Source of the DNA: Diploscapter coronatus
Lineage: Eukaryota; Nematoda; Chromadorea; Rhabditida; Rhabditidae
DNA: 64,000 nt
Assembly (NCBI GenBank): GCA_964036155.1
Contig: OZ038422.1
Location: 54,087,201-54,151,200, forward strand
Reading direction: 5' to 3'
Position numbers and translations under genes: made by a program. The notes beneath the pieces are model-generated. The model was given only the letters and a program-made list of their open reading frames with translations. It did not search any database and was not told the DNA's origin. Of the stretch, positions 47,744 to 59,134 are shown piece by piece. Positions within the stretch are counted from its first letter, which is position 1; every line of letters starts with the position of its first letter.

Positions 47744-49351
47744 TTACTCACAAGTGATGGCTTCCCTCTGCTTGCGAATGTCCTTCTTGTCCTCTTTCAG
47801 TTTCTCTTGCAAATGTGCTGCAATCAGCTTCTTCCTCTTCTTCTTGTCCACTTTACGCTTTTCCATGTACTGAAAAGAGTCAACAGTTAGAAAACAACGA
47901 TACGACAGTACTATTTTCAGAGCAACTGTGATGTTCAGCAGATGAGAAAATGCCCTTTCTTCTAGATTGAAAACAATGCCATCATATTTTGAAGGAGTCC
48001 AATTTGCGTATAAAATTCAAGTGGAAATAAAGCCTTTAGAACGAGTTCATACTTTTTGGCATCGTATCAATGTTAGGCAATTTTACGTGGAAACTAGATA
48101 TCGATGTCAGAAAGTATGAATGCACTCTTAATCTTTCATCTCCTTTTCAATATGTAAACGAAACCTAACCTTAATGCACTTGATATTCCGGTTTGCCAAA
48201 TCCTTGGGTTTCAACTTGCGTGCCTGTTCGATCAGAGATAGACCCTGAAACATGTCATTTTCATATTCGTTCATAAGAATTTTGAAAATGAATAGTATTT
48301 TATAAACAAAAAATTCTGGAAAGGTTCAAATAAGAATACGAAAACGAGGCAAAATGTAAACCTCGAGCCCTCAAAACATGCTAAATAATATTGAAAAAAT
48401 CGTTCCCTCCCATTCCTCAACCTATTTCGCATGAATTGGGGGTTTGAGATTACCAAATAGCCCAAAGATGACGTATTTTAAATTACTCATTCACAAATCT
48501 GTTTTGTAAATTACCTTGGAAGCCTTGTTCATGTCGAGTTCCATCGTCTCTGCATCCTCTGCCTTCTTTCTTCGTTTTTTCTTCGGTTCAACCAGATACG
48601 CTTCTTCGGGAGGCAGGTCGACCTGAAAATGACTATTGAAATAGAAGGATAACCAAATTAGGAAATTTATCTAGAAAATATGCATGATTTAGATATCAAT
48701 ATTTTATTATTCTTGTGCTGATGCCTAATATAGCTTGCATTGCGTATGAAAATTCAGAAGCATATTCTTTTGTATCTGTCAGACTGACGATTATCATCGG
48801 TTTTCATTGTTATCGGATAGTCTTGTAAATGTAGAAAAAGCAAAGGAATACTAGTACCGTTGACAAATACAACCGATGACAATGATCGATCAGCGATGGC
48901 AAATACACGAAACGCCTATTACTCTCTCATGTCAATTAACGAAGAACTTCCCCTGCACAATGATTGTAAGTTATCAGTGGAGTGGCTAAAGTGCTACTGT
49001 ATATATTTTTAGATTCATTTCAATTTAATTTTCAAAATGAACCATCTGGTGCCCATGCTCGTGGCTGTGAATGATTATGTAGCATTATAAACCATGTGTG
49101 GTTCTGCTTTTCTTCGTTAGCGAACATGATCGAGTGCATATTCAATCACTCAACTAGTTTTTTTTTTCTATTTTAGACCGTAGAAAATCTTTGAGGATAC
49201 TCACGAGACTCTTTGCAGCAGCGGAGAGCAGTTCCTGCACTTCATCCTTGGTTTTCCTGGTTCTGTCGAATCGCTTAACTGGCTTGGACTTCCGATTGAA
49301 GTCCTCTTCGTCGCAAGCATTCAGGAATTGTAACAACAATTTTTCTGACAT
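47744..49351 (-). CDS. Lysine-rich, probably nuclear/nucleolar protein (unrecognised)
   Basis: Four exons, 49351-49205, 48622-48515, 48244-48170 and 47869-47744, all phase 0, give 151 residues. It begins MSEKLLLQFLNACDEEDF. A basic stretch and a helix follow (KTKDEVQELLSAAAKSL), then VEPKKKRRKKAEDAE (a likely nuclear localisation signal), a middle part KLKPKDLANRNIKCIKYM, and a coiled, very basic C-terminus (KRKVDKKKRKKLIAAHLQEK). The composition resembles ribosome-biogenesis or RNA-associated proteins, but I do not recognise a named family. An acceptor TTTCAG lies five bases before the ATG, and the ribosomal protein S30 gene ends 227 bases upstream on the same strand, so the two may share an operon. 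The TAA at 47744 follows ATC-ACT-TGT-GAG; a further splice at that GTGAG cannot be excluded. Confidence 0.7.
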
Positions 49352-49577
49352 TTTTTCTGAAAGGAAAATATTTTTAAAAAAATCTTTCGAATTCATTCAA
49401 ATACTTTACTGCAGAAAAAACAGCAAACCTAGTATTTCGTACAAAAAACTGATAGCGATAACAATTTATTGGAAATCAAAAAGAGAAGAACAAAACAGAA
49501 ATGGTGTGAACGGGCGGATGAAAGTGGTTGAAGACCACTGTCACTCAGTCAGACAGAAAGAAGCAGAGCCAGGCCAT
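49352..49577 (-). promoter_or_regulatory. Intercistronic spacer with operon-like poly(A) and trans-splice signals
   Basis: Between the S30 stop (49578) and the next ATG (49351), both minus strand, an AATAAA occurs at about 49470-49465 (minus). An acceptor TTTCAG ends about five bases before the downstream ATG. The poly(A)-signal-to-acceptor distance is about 108 bases, the classic nematode operon spacing at which SL2-type leaders are added. Operon status is inference. Confidence 0.5.
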
Positions 49578-50645
49578 CTACTGGTTGGAGTTGGGACCGC
49601 GCTTCTTGCCAGGGCCCGTCTGCACGTTGATGAATCGACGAGTGTACTGCAGACGACGGAACGCACGGCCTGAAATCATACATTATTCTAAATACACGAG
49701 GCTGTGTAAAATTGTGTTTTGCGTTGAAAGACATATATTCTGTCATGTCAGATGTCAAGAATTCCGACTTAGGAAATTTTAAACCGATGTTAGACGCATA
49801 AACTGAAAACTAGTGCGTCTTATCACGAGAGAAAGAGAGCATATCTTCCTGCCGTCTCTTTATAAGATATACTACCTCGCTTCGCACGGTTAACCGCAGT
49901 TCGAAATTTTCCAAATATGAAATTAGGATTTTTATATTTTCATCTCGCTAAACTCAATTACTAGAAGATATAATTCAGTCTCACCCTTGGGCTTCTTCTT
50001 CTTGTCCTGCTTCTCGACCTTGGGAGTCTGAGCGCGCACCTTTCCTGCACGAGCCAGCGATCCGTGCACCTTTCCTAAAGATACAGCAAAATGGAGTTAA
50101 GCAAGAATTTCAAAATTTTCAATGATTGTTGGTTATAATAAACAGCCAACTTTTAAAAATCACAAGAATAAATCAAGTTTCAGCAATGCATCGACAAGAA
50201 TGTGTTTGTCTTCTGTTGATAATCATACTTCACTTTTGAAAATAAATAAGAGATCGATTGAAACTTGATTAGAATATTTTTGAAAAATCAGTATAGAATT
50301 TCTTATTTTGTTTGAAAATATGTACCTCCGAGAAGACGGGCATTGACAGCGATGGTGGACTGGCTAGAGATGTCGTAGTCGGCCAGGGTCCTGGACTCGT
50401 CCAACAGAGTCGAGCCGTAGCACAGAGAGTGCTCGGCGCTCGCACCGATCAGCTCCTGCAACAAATAACTATTTCAGGATTTTCATTCCTTCTACCCTAT
50501 TTATAAATAGGTTTACGTTTCTGTGTACAAGTCAAGTCAAAATTGTTAAAGCAAGCGAAACTACCTTGAGCTGAGAGACAGTGGCAGTCGACTCGACATC
50601 GATGCTGTGCGAAGTGGAATCGAATCCAAGCAGGAAGATTTGCAT
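49578..50645 (-). CDS. rps-30: Ubiquitin-like FUBI fused to 40S ribosomal protein S30 (eS30, FAU)
   Basis: Four exons, 50645-50565, 50455-50326, 50074-49985 and 49669-49578, give 393 nt, or 130 residues. The N-terminal half is a ubiquitin-like domain ([18 protein letters not shown], then [16 protein letters not shown]) ending in LLGG, the cleavage diglycine. S30 follows directly: [20 protein letters not shown], then [20 protein letters not shown] and the end [12 protein letters not shown]. Proteolytic release after the diglycine yields free S30 for the small ribosomal subunit and FUBI. An acceptor AATTTCAG lies six bases before the ATG, as for trans-splicing. The length and both halves match the family throughout, so the gene is intact. 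It lies upstream of the lysine-rich gene, possibly in one operon. Confidence 0.96.
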
Positions 50646-51448
50646 TTTCTCCTGAAATTCAATTCAATTATTGAGTTGAAATGATATATTCCAAACAAGA
50701 AAACGAAATTTCGAAAGATTGGAAGAGGTTGTGCAAAAGTGAATAATTCACGCGGCAAAAACAGAAGATTTTTTAAGTTTTAGTGGAGAAATTTGGTGAA
50801 TGAGATAGCTAGAATGCTTCTAGATTTTTGGGGATAATTACTGACTAATTTTGAGATAATTACAAGGCAATTAACGCGAATTATACAAGAGAAAGCGTGG
50901 AAAACTCGATAAGGGGGCCCAAAATCACGCGAGGTGTAAACGTAGCGAGAGGGAAAAGACGTTGGTCTTTATTCTGCATGAAGCAGAGAAAGGAGGAAAT
51001 TGATGAATTTCCAAGAGGAAATAATCAATTTCAGCTAAACTGTTTGAAAATAATTTCAAAAATATCCAAGCGATAATAACGCCTGATTCAAATTAAAAAT
51101 TTAAAACATCAAATAAGGCTGTATTTATCCTCACAAAACTGGAAGAAACTGCAATATAAAACCCGATAAAACTGATAAAATCTGGTCAAAAATTACACAA
51201 TCTGACTGAAAATCACAATACAATGCTAAATTCTGCCTGAGATCAATCGGACAAGAAATACCAAATGAATTTGATAAAATGCAAAATTACTGAAATGTTT
51301 CTGAATTTTTCATGAAACCAAAATAGACTAAAAAAAATGTTCGAAGATGGTACAAATGGAAGTTATCACATGGAATGAATAAATGAATCAAAAAGGGTAA
51401 AATATTGGAAAGAATAGCCTAGAATTGAGCAATGAACAGAAGATTCAT
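50646..51448. other. Intergenic region between S30 and epsin genes
   Basis: About 800 bp of AT-rich sequence between two minus-strand genes. No gene is supported. It should contain the epsin 3' UTR and the S30 promoter. Confidence 0.5.
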
Positions 51449-54400
51449 TCATTTGGTTGCAGTGGAGCGCATCTCAGCCAGAGTCGGTTTGCGGAGAGCG
51501 GCGTGGAAAGGGTTCGAGGACAGGGTCGACGAGAACGCAGACGAATCTGAGTGCACAGAGCCAGCTGGAAGAAACAGATTGGGAAATAGTATGATGTCGA
51601 AGGATTCTTTGATGACCTCCATCTATTTCTCGCCATATTCACTTGTAATTTTTTACCACTTCCTCCATAAGCTCTTTAGCTTTGAAGAAACTAGATGAAA
51701 GTTACAAATGCACGAGACCCTTCGAAAATATTTTACTCGACAATAAATTTTCCAGAACAATTTATAAGTAGTTTGAAATAGGGATGACTTAAATAAATTA
51801 GAAAATTATGGATTTTCAAACGAAAAAAAATCCTGAATAATGTAGCAATGAATTTCTTACCATTAGGAATGGAAGGGTATTGAGGTGCAGGCCCGACCAA
51901 GCAGTTCAAATCGACGAGGTTCTTGTAGCTGCCCAGGAAGCTCTCGAGTTTCTTCGAGTCGAAACTCAGAGTTGCAGTGGAAGAGACCGAGGCTGTTGGG
52001 CCAAGATGGGTCGGCAGCAGAGCCTGAATGGCCGGAATCAATCAGAAGGCTGTTAATAAAATCAAACTCAGAGAATCAAGAAATTCGAGCAATTTTTAAT
52101 CATTGGAGAGAAAGTTCCATCTAGATTCATTAGTGGTTTTTTTCAAAGATTGGGCTTAAAAAATCGCCGAATTGTGTAATTTCATTTCAACTTATCACCA
52201 GACTAGCACATTTTCAAATCGCGGTTGATCGAATGAAACGAGATTATTGCATATTTCGGTGAGGCCAAAAGAAGAAACTCGCATTTTTTTCGCCCAAAAA
52301 TACGCACTATCTCCTTTCGAGCAGTTAATCACATTTCGAAAAGTTGTAGTCGTCTGCTTACCTCATTGAAGTTCGAAATGGAATTGGTGGAAACGCAGGA
52401 AGAGCGAGAGCTGCCAATGCCAGAGTCGCAGAAGACGTTGTCGGACTCGAAAGTGACAGGGCAAGTAGTCGGGGCGCCAGAGAACGGGGGGAGGTCGCTG
52501 TTGAGAGGGTCTGAAATGGCGAAGCACAGTCATCGACGTCTTGAAATTATTCAGAAGCGGATTAAGTTAGATTCTGAAGATGTTTGAATTTATCATGACA
52601 GAGAAGAAATTGGTAAATGGACTTCTTCTTTTCTTTTAATTGTAAGCGATCTTACCAGAATAGGGATTGGAGTCGATGAGAGTGAAGTGATCGGACGAGA
52701 CAGAGGCGGGAGGAACAGAGGAAACTGCAGAGGCAGAGGCGGAGGCAGACGAACTCAGCAGGACGTCCACCGAATTGGGAATAGAATTGTCGTATTTGGG
52801 CGGCTGAATATAAAGAAAATCACAAGAAACTTATTTCAATTGGGGAATTTTTAGACAAATTTGTTCAAAATTGAATCAGATCTCAAGACAAGTTGAGAAG
52901 AATGCAAGAATAGTGGATAAACGTATGAAAATACAAGTAAAGTTGTAATTCGGGATTTCAAATACGAGAATCCGATTTAAAAGTTCGATCGTTTCTTTTC
53001 TTCGTCACGCAATTCGTTTGAACAAACCTCTCCGAGCCCGAGGGAGAGCAGATCGTCAATGGCACTCTGGCTGAGCGACGAGTCTCCAGACTGGTTCGCT
53101 GCCTCCTTGCACGACTCACTCACTGCCAGCTGAAATAAATTATTCAGGAACGACTCTGAAAGGAAACTCATATACCGTTTATCGGACTCTTCGAATATGA
53201 TATTTTTGCAAAAAATTGGGGACTAGCACTGGAAAATTGCCAATTCTAGTGTCTCTGTACAATTACGCTTATTTTATCACATATTTGAAGGTCGTTACTT
53301 CTAGCTTCAACCCACCTGCAATCTGTATTCATCAGACTTGATAATTTCCTCCTTCTTTCGCTGTTCCTCTTTGCTGAGAGCCATAGCCACTTGCAACTGC
53401 AGCTCCTCTTCAGTAGTGTTCGCAGGCACGTCCTCTTCCAGTCCGTTCTCTGCGATTTGTGCAATTACAACCTTTTCCACTTCAATCAATTTCTACCTCC
53501 CTTCTTCCTTCCCTGTTCCCTGGTCCTGCTGATCTCCTCGTTGTGTCTGTTCTGAGTGCCGTGCTGTCTCTGCTCAGCCAGTCTCTTCTCGTCCTGCAGC
53601 AGATTCACAATCTCGTTTGCCAAATCACGAACGAAAATCCCCTGAAATCGATGAACTTATAGCTTGATTAGAGAACAAGAGAAGAGGTGAAGTGAAGTGC
53701 AGCAAGAATAATTCGTTTTGGCAGGGAAATATTTTCGTCATTCTTTGGGACAGCATTTCATCCTGATCAAAAATGAACGAAAATGTCCTGGGGTTCTTTC
53801 AACAGACCCGATCGAGATCCCCATCGCGATGCTCGAAGTCCCTGAGGGTTTTGATGTGGAATATCTGCTGTTTGATCTTGCGCACAATCTGAAAGGAAAC
53901 GAGTTGCGAATTAAAAGTTTTCTAGCGTTTTTGAAGATTTTCTTAAGTTTTATCACATTCGAACTGTTCGATATTCAAACTATAACATTATCCGAAAGGC
54001 CTATACCCACCCTCTCACTTCCATTGATGATGAGATACTGGAGGAGGATGAGACTCTTGTAGACGTGTCTCCAATTTCTGCCCGAATCGCTCAGTCGCTT
54101 CCAGATGATGACCATCACTTCGTCTGCCATCTGCAACATTCCTCTCCCTCATTCTCAATCTGCCCGTCCACTCTTCACCTTTCCATCGACAGTGCACTCT
54201 GCGATCTTCGTCATCAGCTGCACGGAAGGAGTCCCTTCGTCATTGCTGAAATTCAAATAATCTTTGAAAATATGAAACGAAATTGCGAATTCAGATTATT
54301 TCAGAAAAAAACTCCCTTCCATTTTTCTTTAAAGAAAATTAAATCTTCCCCAACTAACGAGCTTATAATTTTTGATCAACTGAATTCCATGCTTTTCCGG

Positions 54401-54634
54401 TTTTTCTATCTTTCGTAATTAAAGAGCTCAGCTTGGATCCATATTCGATCTAGTCTTGTGAAATTAATTTATAACCAAATTCCTTGAAGGCTATATTCCT
54501 AAGCAGTGAAGTGAAAATCAGGCTACTCCATCCAAATATTTCACCCACCTCGTGGCTTCTCTGGTCTTGATCTGCGCGGGCGAGAAGTTATAGGCCACGT
54601 TCTTGATGTTTCTGCGAATCTTCGACACGGACAT
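51449..54634 (-). CDS. epn-1: Epsin (ENTH domain, UIM and NPF endocytic adaptor)
   Basis: About eleven minus-strand exons from the ATG at 54634 to the TGA at 51449-51451. The ENTH domain is complete: [88 protein letters not shown] and [22 protein letters not shown] binds PI(4,5)P2 and bends clathrin-coated membrane. A ubiquitin-interacting motif follows ([16 protein letters not shown]) and a weaker second one ([15 protein letters not shown]). Then come Ser/Pro-rich linkers and a C-terminal NPF ([20 protein letters not shown]) that would bind EH-domain proteins such as EPS15. Worm epn-1 acts in clathrin endocytosis and engulfment. All joins I followed are in phase GT-AG. An acceptor TTGCAG lies about 40 bases upstream of the ATG. 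Confidence 0.93.
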
Positions 54635-55268
54635 CCTCCCCTTTTTTGTTGCTACTGCTCCACAAAATCGACTGCAATTTTTTTTAGAAATTGATAAGCC
54701 ATGATCAAACTGCGAAATTCATGGGCAAAAATAAAAAGCGAAGAAGTTTGTCAATCTAGTTGCGGAATTTCTTGACAATTATAACAGCAAATATATTCAG
54801 AAGTCGATGTAACGACTAGAATTTCTCAAGATAATTCCGATCATTCTCTACAAAACTTTATTCTCATCAATAATTTTCAACCAGAAACGAAAATTTCAAT
54901 TAAAAAACAACTTCCAATCAGAAAAAAGATAACATAGTATTTCAGGTTTAATCAAATAAAATTCTTCGAAGAAGATAGATAATCTGAGAAAAAGGCCAAA
55001 TCAACAAAAAGCAGAAAAAATCAGGCATTAAAGCCAACGAGAAAACGAACAGGGAAAAAACAATCGAAAAAAGAAAAAATGAAGATAAGAGGAATGATAT
55101 AAACACGGGTCACAGAGTAAAGGGGAATGGGATGGGATGTGATATGATGATTGTTGTGGTTTGCGCGATGGGTTGGTCGACAAATAAGGGGATAAGCGGA
55201 TAAGGGATATGATATGATGATTATTGCATGTCGTTGGGTTGGTAGAGGGAAGTTATGGGTGTTCGAAC
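54635..55268. other. Spacer between piwi and epsin genes
   Basis: About 630 bp downstream of the piwi stop and upstream of the epsin start, both minus strand. It is A-rich on the plus strand near 54,900-55,080. It probably combines the piwi 3' UTR and the epsin promoter. The gap is larger than usual for a tight operon. Confidence 0.5.
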
Positions 55269-58200
55269 TCATAGGAAAAAGAGCTTGTCCTTGAGGCCTT
55301 CATGCGGGTCCTGATGGATGGACTGAGCCACGAGGAAGGCCAGCTTGTGGGCGTACTGACAGGGCGCGGGCACGCGGATCGTTCCGGACCAACTGAAAGG
55401 TGTTCATCATCAACTAGTTGGGGAAAATTCACGATTTTCTTGGGAAATGAGAACATTCTCTCGAGAAAAGCTCACTTGAAGTACATGTGCGAGAGCTTGA
55501 AGGCCAGGATCTGGTGTCTGTCGGGACTGAGCTGCGTGTCATCGTACACCACGTTGTAGCAGACCGGAGTCACGGTGCCCTGGTTGACGTACTGCGGCAC
55601 CAGGTAGAAGTCGAAGCGCTCGGGACGGGTCACCTGAAAATGCGAGTTGTCCAAGTGGAATTCGTGAATTCAAGAAACCAGAAACGCGTACCGTGTTGTC
55701 GACCACAGTTCCGGGGTCAGGGTTGATGAGCGTATCCTGAAGAACGCGGAAGATGCGCATGTTGACTTTCTTAGTGACGATGGTGAACGAGAGCAGGATC
55801 TTGAAGTCCTCGGGCAGGCCGGCCTGCTGCACCACCTCTGCACACGCGTCCTTCACGAGGCGCACTTCCTGATCGCGAATGTAGGGGATCTGACCGTCTC
55901 CGGCTCCGTCTCTGTACAGAATGATCCTCTTCGGCAGCTGACCGTTGGCCTCCTGGTAGCGATGCAGGGCCTCTGAAACAAAGATGCTGGTTTTGGAGAA
56001 GAGAAATATGCAAGTCTCACTTCTGATGAAGATCATGAGATTGTTGCCGAGCTGTGTGGGGTTCTCGTGAGGCCTGGTCTGGGAGAAGAACTCTGTGAAG
56101 TCCTTGTCGTAGGTCGACACGCACGCGCCGACCGTCTTGCCCTTCAGAGTGGAGTCGTGGTACAGGTCGTAGCCGACGATCATAGTTTCTTTCAGCTGAA
56201 ATCCGAGAATCATTCATTTTGGCAAACAAGATATTCCACAACTTTGAGAAATAAACATGAAACCTTTAAAGGTATTTGAAGGAAAACTTCAAGCTTCAGG
56301 GTTTTCAAATACTTATTTCTCTTGAAACTAACCGGAATCTTGACTTTCCAGAGTGCGCCACCCATCTTGCAGTTCATCTGCAGCAGAATTTTCAGGACGA
56401 TCGAGTCGAAGTTCTTGTTCTCGCCACCTGCATGCGGCTTGCCGGCCAGCGTCTTCAGCTGCACGCACTGAGAGGGGACTGCAAAATGAAACGATTGGTT
56501 TCTACTTACAATATCTAAGGATGAATGAGCTTTCTTTTTGAATTTATGAGACACCTAAGTTCAGATATTTTTGGAACAGTTCGAAACCTTGCTCAACAAT
56601 TCTTTTCACTTACTGGAATAGGCAGTGCAGAGCCACTTCTTGAGCGTGTCGTATCTGGTCTTGTTGTCGTCAGGCAGAAGAATGACGATCATGCAGAAGG
56701 GCTTGTTGGGGTTGTTTGCCGTGTTGAGGGCGTGCTGGATGCCATTCTGGTAGTCCCTGGGCTGCGTGCTGTCGAGAGGGATCGCGAACGGCTCGGCCAC
56801 TCCCATGTCCATCTGCCTCGCCAGTCCTCCGAGCCTCTCTGCAACCAAGTCATTTCATTTCCTCCTCACTCCGTCTCTTCCTTACCGTAGAAGTGAACAG
56901 CCATTCTCTCCTCGTTCCTGGGGTAGATGATGATCCAGCTGGACAGATGCATGGTGCGGAAGCTGCCCGCCCTCTTCAGTTCCCTCGCCCACTCCGCCTT
57001 CTGGCCGGTGAACTCGAAGTTGCGCGAGCCGAGCATCTGAAAATTCATTCATCAATTATTTCATCAAAGAGAAGCAACGAGACTGACTCTCTCAGGGGGG
57101 AGGATTCTTCCGATCATTCCAGCGATTTCGTCCGAGAGGCGGAAATGCCAGTTGTCGAAGAGGGCCTGGCATTCCATGGATGCCTGCAGTCTGTTGATGA
57201 GTTCCTTGGTGCTCATGGCTCGCTTCATGGGGTCGAGACGAGTGTGGTGCGAGAGAGCGCGCATCAGGCGGAAGTCCTTGCGCATGTCGTCGGTCAGGCC
57301 CGTGGGCGTGCAGAGCTCGGGCACGAGGTACGTCTTCTGAGGAGGCTCATGGGGCTGCTTGGGCTTGCCCTCGCACACCTGAAAGAACTAGTTTTTACAC
57401 GCTTTTGAAATGACGTTTTTTATTTCCAAGGCGGTTCACCAAGAATATCTCCCAACTCGTTCAAATGATCGATTTTCTCAAGAAGTCCCAAATTCTTCAT
57501 TTTTGGTCCGTTTTTTCTCGACTCACGATGATGGGCTGATCCATGTCGCTGACATTCACTCCGTACTGCTCCTTGATGTAGCTGCACAGCGTCACTTCAC
57601 TGCCGTCAGCCTTCTGGAAGGTCGACTCAGGCGTCATGTTGTAGTCGATGTAGGACACGCGGTGCAGCTTGTTGTTGTAGTAGGTCATCACAGTCTGCCC
57701 CTTCAGCTGCTCGTCCATCATCGCCTTGAATCTGTCGTGGTTCCTGCCCGCGCGCTGGAACTCCTTCTCCAGCTGAAAATTTGGACTCATCAATTCCTCT
57801 TCTCCGTTCACCTGCGAAACTCACAATCATGTTGATGTTGTCGAGTCGGAGCATCTTGAATCTGTTCTCGATGCAGAGCATCAGCTTGTCCTCGTACAGA
57901 CGGATGGCCGTCTCGTATCCGGGCCAGACCTCCATGTTGTAGTTGGGGATGGTGACGGAGCGGGTCGGGTCGAAGTAGTTCCTGCCCATCTGCTTGAGGC
58001 CGATCTGGTCGAAGCAGCGACGCAGGATCACATTGTAGACGTTGATGGCCTGCGGGTCGTTGTGCGAGAAGCGGACGCTGTTCTTGAAGCGGATCTCGAT
58101 GGGAATGCCCGACTGCGGGTGGCGGCCGCTCAGTCTGCGCTCGCGATCCCACTCACGGTTCAGGTACATGATCATTCCTGAAATTCAATAACTTGCTGCT

Positions 58201-58888
58201 TCTCTCGCGTTCAGCATTCATTCAACTCTTCCCACGTACCGTCGAAGATGAAGAAGCTGCCGAGCTCTCTGGAGACGGACTCTTGCATGAGGATCTTCTG
58301 CCTGAACTCCTTGCTGTCGATGTCCGGCTCGAACTGCACGTGGTACTGGTAGATCAGCGTCTCCGGGAAGGTCTCGACCGGCACGAAGTTGACCCTGAAC
58401 TCCTGTGGGGCGCCCGAAATGCCTGGAATTATCAAAAATCAGTCCAACGATTCACCCCAACAGCTCTGGAAAATCTCCTACTCGTAGCTGACCTCCCGAG
58501 GTCCAACTTATTTCCCCTCCAAACTCACCGCGCTTGTCGAAGTTGAGCGGACGAGTGAAGAGATCTCCATGAATCGTGCCGAGATTCCTGTCCCTGACGG
58601 TTTTCTGCCTGGTCGTGCTCGAGTGACCACCCGAGGAGATGCCCTGATCGCCTCCGCTCGATTCCTTGCCGGTCGTTCCGGTCTGGTAGCCGCTCGTGAA
58701 GCCGGCCTCAGCCGTGTGGTGACTCTGAAACTCCAACAAATTATTCTAGAGCAGAACAACTTCGTCAAATTCTTCAACTTTTCTACATTTTAAGATTTTC
58801 CGTTTTCAAAGCTTCCGGAAATCTTATCAGGAAGATCGTGGATAGATCGACGTCAAATTGGGATTCAATTTGCGCGTCATATTACCAT
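55269..58888 (-). CDS. prg-1: PIWI-clade Argonaute (PRG-1-like)
   Basis: Thirteen minus-strand exons sum to 2,532 nt, or 843 residues, close to known PIWI lengths. The start ATG (58888-58886) is the only codon in exon 1 and is followed at once by a GT donor; exon 2 begins at 58724. A Gly/Ser/Thr-rich N-terminus precedes the N domain ([28 protein letters not shown]). The PAZ-type region ([13 protein letters not shown] then [16 protein letters not shown]) and the MID region ([44 protein letters not shown]) follow. The PIWI domain keeps catalytic-type residues: Asp608 ([10 protein letters not shown]), Asp678 ([10 protein letters not shown]) and His818 ([13 protein letters not shown]). It ends in KDKLFFL. 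PIWI proteins bind piRNAs in the germline and silence transposons and foreign sequence. The start is shared divergently, across 246 bp, with the gene at 59135. Confidence 0.93.
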
Positions 58889-59134
58889 GTTGATGAGCTG
58901 AAGACGAATGCAGATTCCTTATACTTGAAGATTGCTTGCGGAAAATCACCGCCCGCTGGACGACGAAAGTTGAAAATGAGTATTTTAGGCCGGAAACAAC
59001 CACTGACCGTTTAGCCACGCCCACCCACTTGCGCCACTGCGTCGCACGGCTTTCTTCCTTTTCGAAGTTTCTTTTTCGGGTTTTCACGATTTTTTCAGAT
59101 TTCAGGTTGTCGTCGCCAATCAGAAGACGCCCGA
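58889..59134. promoter_or_regulatory. Short divergent (bidirectional) promoter region
   Basis: Only 246 bases separate the piwi ATG (minus) from the ATG of the glutamine-rich gene (plus). The region holds a CCACGCCCACCC box near 59,015-59,026 and acceptor-like CTTCAG (minus) and TTTCAG (plus) sequences just before the two ATGs, as expected for trans-spliced leaders. Promoter function is inferred from position. Confidence 0.5.

Noticed and set aside
57808..58152. Arg/Pro/Gln-rich open frames inside the piwi gene (also 55,771-56,013 and 56,017-56,241)
   Set aside because: These are out-of-frame shadows of GC-rich piwi exons; the true frame gives conserved PIWI motifs.
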